A stretch of DNA of 64,000 nt from Candidatus Saccharimonadota bacterium (GCA_946893605.1 OX335598.1:372001-436000); one strand, 5' to 3'; counted from the stretch's first letter, positions 1-11,696 are shown. Notes: a model not told the origin generated them from the letters alone. A program made the numbers and translations.

Positions 1-1537
1 TTGACGATTAAAACCACCCTCGATTGGCGAATTCAGGAGAAACTTGAAAATGAAATGAAATCGTTCTTTGCAACGGGTCGACCAGATTCTGTGCGAATTA
101 GTAACGGCGCCGCAACAGTCGAAGACGTTCAGACTGGACAAATCGTAGCACTTGTTGGTAGCCGTGACTTTAACTACACCGGCTTTGGTCAGGACAACGC
201 CGCAGTTTCCTATATCCAGCCAGGTTCCACGATTAAGTCACTTGTCTTTGCTCAATTATTCGACAAACACGACAGCAAGCAAGCATACGGTAGTGGCACA
301 GTCTTAGCTGATGAGAACATTGATAAACTGTACGGCGCAGCTCTGGCTTCGGGACAATAAGTTTATGGGCGCCATCAATATTCGAAGAGCGCTAGCCCTA
401 TCCCGAAACGTCCCGGCTATTAAAGCCGCTTACATTGTTGGTGACGGATCCGCTAAGCCTGTCGTCGAGGGAATCCGCAGGATGGGCGATCCTAACTATT
501 GCCGTCAGGAAGAAAATGCCGGTGGTTACGGACTCGGTGCAGCAATTGGCGCATGTGGAACCAAGCAGACAGAATTGGTGAACGCTTACTCAACATTGGC
601 GCGAATGGGAGTCCAAAAAGATATTTCAAGTGTTATCGAGGTAAAGAACAGCCAAGGTGAAACTCTGAAAAAATGGAAAGACGAAGGCAAGCAAGTTATC
701 GACTCGCAATCAGCGTACATTGTGAACGACATCTTGTCCGACCGAACCCCTGGACTTCACGGCTGGATGGGCGTCAATGGCGTTCGAACCTCTGCAAAGA
801 CTGGTACATCCGACAAGGGTTCACAGCCAAAAGATCTCTGGATTATCAACTACAGTCCAGCTCTGGTTATGGGAATGTGGCTCGGAAACTCCGACACCAG
901 CGTAATTGGTACATCAGCTTCTAACTACGGAATGCCAGTGATTAGAAAGGTTATGGAGTTCGCCCACACCCAGGTTTACGCCAAAGAAGGCAAATGGAAG
1001 TCAGGTCAATGGTATGAGCGACCAAGCGGAATCCAAACTGTCAACGGCGAACTCTACCCGTCATGGTGGAATAAGAGGCAAAGTCAATCTACAGAAAAAA
1101 TCACCTTTGATAAAGTCTCTAAGAAAAAGGCGACAAACTGTACTCCGGATGGCGCAAAGGAAGAGATTGAGGTAACAAAGATTATCGATCCTTTGACTAA
1201 GAAAGAATCAATTACCGTCCCTTCAGGCTACGACGCAAACGCAGAAGATGACGTTCACAAGTGCGACGACACTAAACCGCAAATTGGAGCAATATCATAC
1301 ACCAACAGTGGTAAGAAATATACGATAAATGTCGACGTTACAGCAGGAACTTGGGGCTTATCGGCAATCGAAATTACCGTGGATGGAAAGAGTATTAAGA
1401 GCTCAGAAGTTACTTCAAGCGGCAAGCAGACCGCCACAGTAGAGCTTGATACGACAGGAGCGCACACAGTTTCTGTAACCGTAAGAGACTCGGCATATTA
1501 CACCGCCACTTCAACTGGCAGCATCCAAGTTAACTAA
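1..1537 (+). CDS. Class A penicillin-binding protein, transpeptidase part (5' partial, frameshifted)
   Basis: Cross-links peptidoglycan peptides at the outer face of the membrane. The window opens near the start of the transpeptidase domain, so any glycosyltransferase domain and membrane anchor lie upstream. The active-site motif STIK is encoded at about 226-237, SRN (in LSRNVPAI) near 400, and KTGTS near 800. A beta-rich C-terminal tail of roughly 90 residues follows. The frame breaks between about 330 and 345: frame 1 runs into TAA at 358-360 while frame 2 carries on with DNKFMGAINIRR, as expected for the family. One missing base restores a single protein. A terminator lies just past the stop, inside the opposing gene. 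Family assignment is firm. Whether the frameshift is biological is doubtful. Confidence 0.9.
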
Positions 1538-1542
1538 ATAAA

Positions 1543-2349
1543 CTATTGTTTATTCACCAAATTAATCAGCTCAGCCTCGTGTTGAGCTGATGTTTTTGAG
1601 CGACCATTTGTGCGTTTCTTAGGAACGCTAGTCTTCTGCTTTACAGGTTTTTGCTGTTCAACCACAAGCTTCGCAAACATCATTTTTCCAGCGTCGGTCT
1701 GCAAGCTTCGGATGATCTCAATCTTCTTCGTTTGCCCAATGTAGCGCTTGGCGTTCTCAACAACCACCATCGTTCCATCTTTCAAATAGCCAACTGCCTG
1801 ATGAGAATCTTGTCCCTTCTGCGACAGTTCCAAATCCAGCTCGTCACCAGGCAAATAACTCATCCTCAAACTTTTCGCCAGCTCATTGATATTCAAAACC
1901 TTAACGCCGTCAACTTGCGCCACCTTATTCAAATTGTAATCAAGCGTCAATACCGCCGCGTCCATCTCCTTCGCCAATTTCAACAAGCGAGAATCCACGC
2001 CTTCCGGCACGCGAATATTGTCATCATATAGCTCAAATGAAGACTTCAAAATATCCTTAAGCTCCTTCACGACATCCATGCCGAATCGCGCCCTTTCACG
2101 CTTGTCATGGTCTGCGCCGTCGGCTAATAATTGCAATTCCGTCAATACACTCCTCGGTACAATAATTTTGCCCAGCAGAAATCCGGTCTTCGCCAGCTCA
2201 GTCACTCGCCCGTCCATAAGCACTGACGTGTCGACCAAAATCGGCGCCGCGCCCACAGATGAATTTCGTCGCGGTTTCGCCAAGAAATAAACCTCAGCCG
2301 CCAAACCAAGCAACATCGTAATTATTATCAATCCGTAAAAATCTTTCAT
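1543..2349 (-). CDS. PIN-TRAM domain membrane protein (YacL-like)
   Basis: 268 residues. A single N-terminal membrane segment (about residues 5-24) is followed by a PIN nuclease-like domain starting at VDTSVLMDGRV, with conserved acidic residues in DTS, in the ELQ region and in LTLDYNL. A C-terminal TRAM-type RNA-binding segment and a basic tail (KKRTNGRSK) complete it. This matches the YacL family, which sits near radA in Bacillus; here radA is directly upstream on the same strand. The role is probably RNA-related, but substrates of this family are poorly known. The start is preceded by the Shine-Dalgarno-like AGAAAGGG. The stop is 5 bases from the convergent upstream gene. Confidence 0.85.
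   Translation of the reverse strand: MKDFYGLIIITMLLGLAAEVYFLAKPRRNSSVGAAPILVDTSVLMDGRVTELAKTGFLLGKIIVPRSVLTELQLLADGADHDKRERARFGMDVVKELKDILKSSFELYDDNIRVPEGVDSRLLKLAKEMDAAVLTLDYNLNKVAQVDGVKVLNINELAKSLRMSYLPGDELDLELSQKGQDSHQAVGYLKDGTMVVVENAKRYIGQTKKIEIIRSLQTDAGKMMFAKLVVEQQKPVKQKTSVPKKRTNGRSKTSAQHEAELINLVNKQ
1565..1597 (+). terminator. Rho-independent terminator inside the opposing PIN-TRAM gene
   Basis: ATCAGCTCA (1565-1573) pairs perfectly with TGAGCTGAT (1583-1591) across a 9-base loop, followed by GTTTTT. It serves the rightward penicillin-binding protein gene, which ends at 1537, but lies within the last codons of the convergent leftward gene. Confidence 0.75.
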
Positions 2350-2360
2350 TTTTTCCCTTT

Positions 2361-3709
2361 CTATTGTAAATAGTCAATTAGCGCCTGCCGCATATCGCTG
2401 ACGCCTTTTATAAATTTATCTTTATGAACTTTTGGCGCAATCGCATAAGTGAAGCCCAGCTTCTTCGCCTCTTTAATTCGAGCTTGCCAATTCGTCGCCG
2501 AGCGAATCTCACCGCCCAAACCAATCTCGCCAAACACTACAGCACCTTCATCCAAACTTCGCCCAGCACTAGCGCTAGCAATCGCCATCGCCACAGCCAA
2601 ATCAGCAGCTGGATCATTCAGCTTTAATCCGCCAACAACATTGACATAAATATCTTTGTCCGCCAATTTCAACTTCGTTCGCTTCTCCAAAACCGCCACC
2701 AACAGATTCAATCGATTCAAATCAAAACCGCTCGCCGTGCGCTTAGGATAGCCAAAATTCGTCGGATTAACTAGCGCCTGAATCTCCACCAAGAGCGGAC
2801 GTGCGCCTTCCATGGTCGCCAGTACAATTGAGCCATCCAGATTCTGACGCTCCGCCAGAAGTTCCGCCGACGGATTCTTAACAATTCTTAGCCCCTGCTC
2901 GTCCATCTCAAAAATCGCCGCTTCATTAGTCGAACCATATCGATTCTTCTGCGCCCGAACAACTCGAAAACCACCATATCGATCGCCCTCAAAATTCAGC
3001 ACAACGTCCACCAAATGCTCTAATATTTTCGGACCAGCAATCGAGCCCTCTTTGGTGACGTGACCAACCAAAATCACCGCCGTACCCGAAGCTTTGGCAG
3101 CACGAATAATTACATTTGACGAGTTGGTGATCTGACTAACCGACCCTGGAGCTGAGGAAATCTCACTGAGAGAAATTGTCTGAACCGAATCGACAATCGC
3201 CAGATCATATCCGCCTTGCTGAATTGACGCGCAATATCTTCCGCGCTATTACTGGACGCCAGCTGCATTTTTTCCGAATCAGCCGCACCCAAACGCTCCG
3301 CACGAAGCTTCACTTGAGAAACCGACTCCTCGCCGCTCACATATAGCACCGATTTTGTCTTGGCAATATGTGCCGCAACTTGTGCCAAAAGCGTACTTTT
3401 GCCGATTCCAGGCTGCCCCGCAACCAACACCACGCCGCCAACCAGAAAACCGCCACCCAAAACAGCGTCCAAATCGTCAATTCCAGTACTTAATCTTTCT
3501 AATCCAGATTCAGAAGCAGCTTCACGAATGCTAGACGTTTTCAAGGCTTTGCCGCGCCCAGCCGATTTATCGACAACAGATGACCCGCCAGAAGAAACGA
3601 CCTGCTCGACTAGCGAATTCCATTCCCCGCAATTTTCACACCTGCCAGCCCACTTTGAAAAGCTAGCTCCGCACTGCTGACAAATAAATTGACTTCTAGC
3701 TTTCGCCAT
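2361..3709 (-). CDS. radA: DNA repair protein RadA (frameshifted)
   Basis: RecA-related ATPase of recombination intermediate processing. In order it carries a four-cysteine zinc finger (CQQCG and CENCGEW near the N-terminus), a Walker A motif GQPGIGKST, the RadA hallmark KNRYGS, and a Lon-protease-like C-terminal domain. The frame breaks near 3215-3230: one frame ends in unrelated residues, while the other continues GGYDLAIVDSVQTISLSE, which is the expected Walker B region. The start ATG overlaps the stop of the upstream gene as TAATG, so the pair is translationally coupled. With the PIN-TRAM gene downstream this resembles the radA-yacL arrangement of Firmicutes. Confidence 0.93.
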
Positions 3710-4689
3710 TATTTCGCCCCCTCCAAACTATCCAAACTTTTATTCAATTCATCAATCTGCACGCCTAATTCCCTGAGCCGCAAAACATCGGAATTGTAAG
3801 AATTGATCTCAGAATTCAAATTGGCACGCCTTTCGTTCAACTCCGAGAGTTCCGCCTTCAAGGCTTGACGTTGACTATAAAAATCACTCTGCGACAAAAA
3901 TCCGCCACTAACGCCCGCTCGCCGATTAAAGTCCGCCACGCGACTATTATAATCCGCCAAATCAGTTGAATATTGCGATAATTCTCTGTTCAATTTTTCC
4001 TTTCGAACCTTCAACGACTCACTCAATTTCTGCGCTTCATTTTCTCTGGATTCAAATTTTTCTTGATATTGTGCGTGTAATTTCACAACTTCAGACCGAT
4101 CAGTAAAATACCGTCGATAATATTCTTCCAGCTCGTCGCCTAAATTGGCAAATTCCGTCCCTAAAATCGAGTGCAGCTCGTTAGCTCTTGTTCCGGGTTG
4201 CGCACGATCATAATACTCCATCCGCTCGGACAATTTCTTATTTTTCACATTATTATAAGCCTGCTCCAAAAGCTCGCTCAAATGAGACTTCTCCGACGCG
4301 CTCAACCTTTCCCAAGCAGCGTGCAACATCTCATGCGCCGCCGTCACTTCCTTCACGCCGTCAAGCTCAGAATTGGTCACGTTATAAATATAAATATCCC
4401 TAGACGACGGATTGTAACAACCCAAAATCGCATTTCCCTTTTCCACGCGACGGCAATCTTCGTTAAATTCATTCGCCGATTTAATTTGCGGATTAGAAAC
4501 ATAGAACATTTTCCTGCCAACATCCGACATCTTTACGCGATCAGCAATAGCGACAATTTCCACGCTCGGCTTATATTGCCACAGCGTAATCTCGTCAATA
4601 ATTTGCTGACGATTCGCCGTCACAAAAACCGCAACAGAAAGCACAATTATCGGCGTGAGGACGCTGAATATTTTACGCACGATTGACAT
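3709..4689 (-). CDS. Membrane-anchored HExxH protein with coiled coil
   Basis: 326 residues. One N-terminal membrane segment (about residues 9-27) precedes an extracytoplasmic domain with AAHEMLHAAWERL, a zinc-metallopeptidase-like HExxH motif, and two cysteines that could form a disulfide (EDCRR, LGCYN). The C-terminal half is a long Glu/Lys/Arg-rich coiled coil (about residues 190-320). I do not recognise a named family. It may be a surface protease or a protein that kept only the fold, since a third zinc ligand cannot be fixed by eye. It lies between clpC and radA, overlapping clpC's end by 17 bases and touching radA's start. Confidence 0.75.
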   Translation of the reverse strand: MSIVRKIFSVLTPIIVLSVAVFVTANRQQIIDEITLWQYKPSVEIVAIADRVKMSDVGRKMFYVSNPQIKSANEFNEDCRRVEKGNAILGCYNPSSRDIYIYNVTNSELDGVKEVTAAHEMLHAAWERLSASEKSHLSELLEQAYNNVKNKKLSERMEYYDRAQPGTRANELHSILGTEFANLGDELEEYYRRYFTDRSEVVKLHAQYQEKFESRENEAQKLSESLKVRKEKLNRELSQYSTDLADYNSRVADFNRRAGVSGGFLSQSDFYSQRQALKAELSELNERRANLNSEINSYNSDVLRLRELGVQIDELNKSLDSLEGAK

Positions 4690-7130
4690 TAATCACCACC
4701 TTATTATTATCAATTTTAGCCTCCAGCGTGTCGCCAGGTTTTGCTTTATTGGACAATAAAACATCGCTCAATGGATCCGCCAGCTCCGACTGAATTGTTC
4801 GTCTTAAAACTCGCACGCCGCGTTGCTCATCAAATCCCCGATCAATCAACCAACGCTTCGCCGAAGAAGTAATATCAAGCGTCATTCCATGTCGACCAAC
4901 GGCTTTGATCAAGTCAGACGTGAGATTGTCAAAAATCTTTCGCACGACCGAACGAGAGAGCGACTTAAATGTAATCACGCTATCAAATCTACCAATCAAT
5001 TCTGGACGCAAAAACTCCTCAAGCTCACGTAGAGCGGCACGCGAATTTTTCTCGTGACGATTTTCACTAGCCAACTTTTTCTGTCCAGACGCACCAAATC
5101 CCAGCTCCGAATCCTGAATCATTTGCTCGGCGCCGACGTTACTCGTCAAGATAATAATCGTCTGCCGAAAACTCACCGTTCGTCCGTGAGAATCGCTCAA
5201 CTTGCCATCCTCCAAAATCTGCAAAAGTAAATTCAGAACGTCAGGATGCGCCTTTTCAATTTCATCGAACAACACCACGCTATATGGCCGACGACGAACT
5301 CTATCCGTTAATTTCCCGCCATCCTCATAGCCAACATAACCAGCCGGCGCACCAACCAGCCGACTAGCCGTGTGACGCTCGGAAAACTCGCTCATGTCGA
5401 TTTTAATCAAGCTATCATCGCCGCCAAAAACTTCCCGCGCCAGAACTCGCGCCAATTCCGTCTTACCAACTCCAGTCGGACCCAGAAAGATAAACGACCC
5501 AAGCGGCCCACTCTGACGATTTAGCCCAGCTTTATTGCGACGAATCGCGCGCGCCAGCTGCTCAATCGCTTCATTCTGACCAAGAACGCTCTGGCTTAGT
5601 CGTTTTTCCAAGCGAATCAAATCTTTCATCTGATTTAACGATAATCTGTCAATCGGAATATTCGTCATTGCCGAAACCGCTCGACGCAAATATTCATCGG
5701 TCAACACCGGCTCATCACTGGCTTCATCTCCCAGCGCTTCGGCTTGCAATTCCAATTGCTTCATTTGCATCTTAAACTCTGCGGCTTTTTCATAATCCTC
5801 AGCCTCGACCGCGGCGTCAATTTTTCCAGCCAATCGCTTAATTTGGCGAGCCAACTTATCCTTACGCGATAATTTTATTGGCGAACTAGACTTCAATAAA
5901 CTAGCTGCCTCGTCAATTACGTCGATCGCTTTATCTGGTAAAAATCGCTCCGTCACGTAACGCTGACTCAAATCCACCGCCTCAGTCAGCATTTCGTCAG
6001 GAATTTGAACTTGATGATGCTTAGCTAATTTTCCTCTCAAACCTCGCATCATCTCCACCGCCTCTTCTGGCGATGGCTCATTGATCGTCACCGACTGGAA
6101 GCGCCGTGACAACGCAGCATCTTTTTCGATATGTTTTCGATATTCATCAAACGTCGTCGCGCCAATTAGTCGCACCTCGCCTCTTGACAACGCTGGCTTC
6201 AATACATTCGCCGCATCCATCGAGCCTTCAGCCAGACCAGCGCCAACCAACAGATGTAACTCATCAATAAACAAAATAACTTCTTGATGTTTTTTGGCGA
6301 CCGCCAGAACTTTTTTGCAATCGCTCCTCAAATTGCCCGCGATATTTCGTCCCCGCAATCATCGCCGTCAGATCCAATTGAAAAAGTCGCTTACCCTTCA
6401 AAAATTCGGGAACTTTATTATCAGCAATCCTCTGCGCCAAACCCTCAACAACCGCAGTTTTACCGACGCCAGGTTCGCCAATCAGCGCTGGATTATTCTT
6501 ACTCCGCCGACCTAAAATCGTGATCATTCGCTGAATTTCCGACGCTCGACCAATCACCGGATCCAAAAATCCTTCGCTGGCACGCCGCGTCAAATCGACA
6601 CCGAATTTCTCCAAAACTCGCAAATCGCCAGAATTTTGACTTGTCGTGCTGCGTTCACTCTGCAGAGATTCAAACTGCTGTTTATCAAACACATCTTCCA
6701 AACTTCCACGCAGATTGTCAATGTCAACGTTCATATCCCGCAGCAATTTAGTCGCTCGCGCCTCGTGCTGCTGCAGCATTCCATAAACAATGTGTTCTGT
6801 GCCAATTTTTTCCTGCCCAAATTCAACCGCTAATTGCCAAGCAATTCTTATCAATTCAACAACTTCAGCGCTCAAACCCTTACTTACAACCGTAATCACC
6901 AGCGGCTTTGCGGTCAGGTTCAACGCCATTTCCGCACGATCCAAAGTTACGCCGTTTTCCGCCAAAATCTTCGCGCCTAGCGACGAATTTTGCGCCAACA
7001 CACCAAGCAAAATATGCTCCGTGCCAACATATTCGCTCCCCTCATTATGCGCCAGAAAACCAGCTCGCCCCAAACTGGCTCGAGCCGTTTCCGTCAGCCG
7101 AGGTTCTAATTCAGAAAAATCTTCTGACAT
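4673..7130 (-). CDS. clpC: ClpC-type AAA+ unfoldase (frameshifted)
   Basis: Hsp100 ATPase that unfolds proteins for the ClpP protease. Two Clp-N repeats (about residues 5-150, each with a GTEHI motif) precede the first AAA domain with Walker A GEPGVGKT (218-225). After a middle segment with a UVR-like helix ([10 protein letters not shown]), the second AAA domain has [10 protein letters not shown] and a C-terminal D2-small domain. The frame breaks at 6311-6316, a run of six T (A on the coding strand); five would read [11 protein letters not shown] as expected. The start at 7130 is chosen because AGGAGG precedes it and MSEDF begins the first Clp-N repeat. The upstream extension in the open frame lacks family similarity. 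Confidence 0.92.
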
Positions 7131-7170
7131 ATCGCCCTCCTTTCGTTTTCGGCGATTCGCAGAAGGCAGC

Positions 7171-8291
7171 CTATTCCGCCACCTCCTCAACTACGCTCAT
7201 CAAGCTATCCTCAATATTCTTTCGAGGTTTTGGCTCTGCCTTAACAGGAGCTTTTGCTTCGATGTCTAACTCATAGCCAGTCAATCGACTTGCCAAGCGA
7301 ACATTCTGTCCAGCACGACCAATTGCTATTGATTGCTGATCTTCGCTAACGTAAACCGTCGCACGCTTCTCATCTTCATTGACAGTCACACTCAAAACCT
7401 CTGCTGGGCTCATCGCATTAGCAATAAATCCAGCCGCATCTTCCTCGTATGGAATAATGTCAATTTTTTCCTGCTCGCCAATTTCATTCATCACAGCCTG
7501 AACGCGGGCGCCGTGACCACCAACAAACGTACCAACTGGATCAACGCCAGGTAGCGCTGAAGAAACCGCCAATTTAGTTCGGCGACCAGCTTCGCGAGCG
7601 ATTGCCTTAATCTCAACCGCACCAGTTTCCATCTCTGGGACTTCTTGATTGAACAAGAATCGCACAAACTCTTCATTGCCGCGACTAAGAATCAATTGCG
7701 GACCGCGACCTTCGTGCTCAATGTCCTTAATATACACCTTAATTCGACGACCAACGCCGTAATATTCACCAGGAATTTGCTCGCTCTGAGGCATAATTCC
7801 GACAGCCTTGCCCAGCTCAATTCGCACAACACGTGGCTCAACTCGCTGAACCGTACCGATAACAACCGTACCGATTTTATCCTCAAATTCCGTCAAAACA
7901 ACTTCACGCTCAGCTTCACGCAAACGCTGCAAAATCACTTGCTTAGCAGTCTGAGCCGCAACTCGACCAAAAGTCGTCACGTTATGAGTTTCCATCACAA
8001 CTTCACCGCTAAGTTCAGCCGCAGGATCTATTTCTTAGCTTCCTCTAGATCGATTTGATTGGCGTCATTCTCAACTTCTTCAACAACAGTTTTAACAACC
8101 GACACAACAGCCGTACCGTTATTGATATTCAAGCTAGCGCGAACCAACTGATCACGCGTACCGTTATCACGACGCCAAGCTGCCGCAATCGCCTGCTCAA
8201 TCACGCTCAAAACTGTTTCTTCTGGCAAGTTTTTTTCCTCAGCAATCGTACGCACTGCCAACGTCAACTGCTTAATGTTCAAGTCTTCCAT
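7171..8291 (-). CDS. nusA: Transcription termination/antitermination factor NusA (frameshifted)
   Basis: RNA polymerase-binding factor for pausing, termination and antitermination. The N-terminal domain ([19 protein letters not shown]) is followed by an S1 domain and two KH domains ([15 protein letters not shown] and [17 protein letters not shown]); there is no long acidic C-terminal repeat. The frame stops at TAG after LEEAKK near 8035; adding one A to the AAA run restores [14 protein letters not shown] and joins the two halves. The start at 8291 has AAGGAG a few bases upstream. clpC follows 40 bases downstream on the same strand. Confidence 0.93.
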
Positions 8292-8407
8292 TATATTCTC
8301 CTTCTTATTAATTATATCTTTTTCCGTCTCAAACTTCCATAAACGAAAAACTCCGACCTGCCGGCCGGATGAGTACTTTCTCATTGTATTAAAAATTTTT
8401 CATTTTG

Positions 8408-9100
8408 TCAATTTACTTCCACACATTTTTCCAGAATTCCCGACATCGCGCTTTTTTCAGCTTCCGTTACCCACAAGCGATATCTGCGTTTCACAGCCAC
8501 TTGTCGCGCAATATATTGGCACCTAAAAGGCTTATTGCTCGGTAGCCAAGTTGCCGCGTCGCCGTCACCTTTGGCTTGGTTTGCCGGACCGTCAACCGCC
8601 AACAGATTTAACGGATCGTTCGCTAACTTCTCTCGTTCTTCTGGAGAAATTTGCTGCGCGCCCTTTTGCCAAGCATCGCTCAAAGCCACTACATGATCAA
8701 TCTGAACCTTAGAACTAGTTTTTTCGCCGCGCTGAAATTGGATTACTTGACCGGTGTACGGATCATTCAGCACACCCGACAAAACTCGACATTTTTCATC
8801 AATTTTCTCATCTGTCAAATCTCGCGCCAGAATCACTTCCCGCACAGAGCAGCCGTTAATTTTGCCCCAGCCGTTGCCGAATTGCTTTCTGGAATAACCA
8901 GTCTTTGGCGCACGTCCTTTAACTTCTATCTTTTCCAATTCCGATTTGGCGTTCGAATTGCCAAATAATTCTCGTTGTGTTGAAGTTTGAATTGTCTGAG
9001 GCTCGGGTTGTGAAATTCGCGAAGCCCAAACCGCCACGCCAGCCACCAGAATTACCAGCGCAATCACCACTTGCCGACGTCGTATTTTATTCACCCTCAT
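8408..9100 (-). CDS. Membrane-anchored HNH nuclease, DUF1524/GmrSD C-terminal type
   Basis: 230 residues. An N-terminal membrane segment (about residues 9-26) would place the rest outside the membrane. The HNH core is VQIDHVVALSDAW, then NDPLNLLAVDGPANQAKGD, the Asp-His and Asn residues expected for metal binding and catalysis, followed by TWLPSNK. Two cysteines (NGCS, EKCR) may form a disulfide. Such secreted nucleases in reduced-genome episymbionts are thought to degrade external DNA for nucleotide salvage or uptake; that role is inferred here. The start codon lies 6 bases from a TATAAT box shared with the divergent aminopeptidase gene. Confidence 0.85.
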   Translation of the reverse strand: MRVNKIRRRQVVIALVILVAGVAVWASRISQPEPQTIQTSTQRELFGNSNAKSELEKIEVKGRAPKTGYSRKQFGNGWGKINGCSVREVILARDLTDEKIDEKCRVLSGVLNDPYTGQVIQFQRGEKTSSKVQIDHVVALSDAWQKGAQQISPEEREKLANDPLNLLAVDGPANQAKGDGDAATWLPSNKPFRCQYIARQVAVKRRYRLWVTEAEKSAMSGILEKCVEVN

Positions 9101-9123
9101 GACTGTATTATAATTAAACTATG
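9098..9123. promoter_or_regulatory. Bidirectional leaderless promoter with palindromic -10
   Basis: ATTATAAT at 9107-9114 contains TATAAT on both strands, offset by two bases. The rightward box (9109-9114) ends 6 bases before the ATG at 9121; the leftward box (9107-9112) ends 6 bases before the ATG at 9100. Both genes would therefore start transcription at or next to their first codon. Confidence 0.7.
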
Positions 9124-11630
9124 ACTAAAGTTCCACGCCTACTCGACACATTCACACCAAATCATTACAACTTAACTCTCGATCTAACGCGCGCCGAGGA
9201 AAAAGAATTTTCTGGTACAGTTATCATTTCTGGCGATTCCATCGGCGAATCAATTTCGCTACATTCCAAAGGTTTAACAATTCAATCAGCCACAATCGAC
9301 GATCAGCCCGCCGACGTTTCATTCGGCGAGTTTGACGGAGTGAGATTATCTCAGCCGAACCCGAAATGGAAATCACACAATTTGCATCAATTTTTCTGGA
9401 ACCATCACCGACGCAATGCACGGTTTATATCCTTGTTACTTTACTCACGACGGCGTTAAAAAACAGCTTTTCGCGACTCAATTTGAATCGCATCACGCCC
9501 GCGAAGTTTTCCCTTGCGTTGATGAGCCGGCCGCCAAAGCTGAATACGATTTAACACTAATAACTCGCCCAGGGATAACAATTTTGGGAAATATGCCCGT
9601 AAAACACCAAGAAGAAAATGGCGATTCTCGCACGACGACATTTGAGAAAACCCCACGAATGAGCAGCTATCTTCTGGCTTTTGTCATTGGTGAATTGCAC
9701 AAAATCCGCTCGCACCAAGTCTGGCGTCGAGGTCAACGTCTGGGCAACGCCAGCTCAGAATGAAAATACATTAGATTTTGCGTTAGACATCGCCACTCGT
9801 TCAATCGATTTTTATGACGAATATTTCGGCGTCAAATATCCATTGCCAAAATCCGATCACGTCGCTCTTCCCGATTTTTCCTCTGGCGCCATGGAAAACT
9901 GGGGTTTAATCACTTACCGAGAAAGTTGTTTGCTTGCGGACCCAGAATTGACCCCAGAATCATCCAGGCGCTTCATTGCCACGGTTATCGCGCACGAGCT
10001 CAGCCATCAATGGTTCGGCAATTTGGTTACCATGCAGTGGTGGAACGACTTGTGGCTCAACGAAAGCTTCGCCAATATGATGGAATATGTAGCAATTGAC
10101 GCGCTTCAGCCGGATTGGCATATGTGGGAAGATTTTGCCACGAATGAAGTAACGGCCGCACTCAGGCGCGACAGCTTGGACGGCGTTCAATCAGTTCAAG
10201 CCGACGTTAATCATCCAGACGAAATCAGCACTTTGTTCGACCCGGCGATTGTTTATGCTAAGGGCGGACGGCTGCTTGTTATGGTTAGAAAACTTATCGG
10301 TGAAAAGGCATTTCGCGCTGGACTTAAATCATATTTTGAAAAATTCGCGTATAAAAACACCGTCGGAAATGACCTATGGCAAGAATTGGAGTCGGCGAGC
10401 GGTCAGCCAATCGTCAATCTAATGAACGCTTGGATTTCCCAACCCGGTCTTCCTGTCATATCAGTTTCAAGCAGTCACGACGCGGCGATTTTAAGTCAGG
10501 AGCGATTCTTCATCGGCGAGCACCAACCATCCGACGCGTTATGGCCGATTCCATTATTCGCAAATCAACCGCTTGACGTAAAAATCTTGAATCAAAAAGA
10601 AACCGCCGTTTCCATTGAAAAGCCATTGCAATTAAACTGCGGCTTAAGCGCCCACTTCATCACCAAATATGACGAATCCACTCGCGAATATTTATTGAAA
10701 AACATTACAGAATTGCCAACCTTAGATAAGATTTGTATCTTACAGGACGCGACAATACTCGCTCGCGCTGGATTTGAAAATTCGGCGTCACTACTTCCAT
10801 TAGCGTTATCCTTAAAAACCGAAACCAACGAAAAAGTCTTCGGTATGACGGCTGGTGCTTTGACGGAACTGCGAAAATTCGTCGATGATAATGACGCCGC
10901 CAGAGATTCATTAAAGAAAATTTCTGGAGAATTTGCGCGCGCCACATTTGAGGAATTGGGCTGGGATGAAAAAGATGGAGAATCTGACGACGACCGCGAA
11001 CGACGCACCACGGCTTTGAGTTTGATGATGTATAGCGAAGATAAAGAAGTCTTGAACGAGGCAAAAACGCGTTTTGACAGCAACAAACTGGAAGACTTAC
11101 CGACAGAAATTCGAGCTTTAATTATCAGCGCAAACGTAAGACATTTCGAGACGCCAGAGATGATTGAAAATCTCTTTGCTACGTATAAAAACACTCCGTC
11201 AAATGACCTGCAGAATGATATTGCAATTGGACTAACTTCTACTAAAAACTCTGAAACAGCAGAAAAAATTCTTGCCAACATTAAAGATTCCAATATTATC
11301 CGCCCGCAAGACGCCAGTCGTTGGTTTGTGTATTTGATTCGGACCAGAGAAAGCCGTCAGATTGCTTGGAATTGGCTAAAGGAAAACTGGACGTGGGTCG
11401 AAGGTACGTTTGGCGAAGATAAAAGCTATGATGATTTCATTCGCTATGCAGCTACGGCACTGCTAACGCCTAATGAGCTTGACGATTTCCGACAATTCTT
11501 TGAACCGATGATGGATATTCCAGCCCTCACCAGAACGATTAAGCTGGGAATTACCGAAATATCCGCGCGAGTTGAGTTGATTGAGCGAGCTAAGGCGGAC
11601 GTGCTCTCTGCTTTGCAAACAACACTGTGA
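9121..11630 (+). CDS. pepN: M1 family aminopeptidase N (multiple frameshifts)
   Basis: Zinc aminopeptidase releasing N-terminal amino acids from peptides. The exopeptidase motif GAMENWGLITYRE and the zinc site HELSHQWFGN with the downstream glutamate in WLNESFANMMEY are all present near 9885-10080. A helical C-terminal ERAP1-like domain follows. The frame breaks around 9360-9400 (probably two indels between LSQPNP and FSGTITDAMHGLYP) and again near 9700, in the A-run of CACAAAATCC. Correcting them gives one protein of about 835 residues, normal for the family. Translation appears leaderless, with TATAAT six bases before ATG. Confidence 0.92.
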
Positions 11631-11660
11631 TATATTATGCCACATTTTTGACAAAATCTA

Positions 11661-11689
11661 TTGACATTTTATTCTATTAGTGGTATAAA
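11661..11689 (+). promoter_or_regulatory. Cassette A promoter (extended -10)
   Basis: TTGACA (11661-11666), a 17-bp spacer and TATAAA (11684-11689) preceded by TGG, which forms an extended -10. This is near-consensus sigma-70 geometry. The same layout recurs at 19862, 38768 and 61891. Confidence 0.8.
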
Positions 11690-11696
11690 TAGACAC

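Noticed and set aside
4171-4686. 171-codon rightward ORF
   Set aside because: Antisense shadow of the HExxH protein; His/Arg/Ile-rich translation typical of an opposite-strand frame.
10592-11293. 233-codon leftward ORF
   Set aside because: Antisense to the M1 aminopeptidase, with a low-complexity Ser-rich translation and no ribosome site; a shadow of the real frame.
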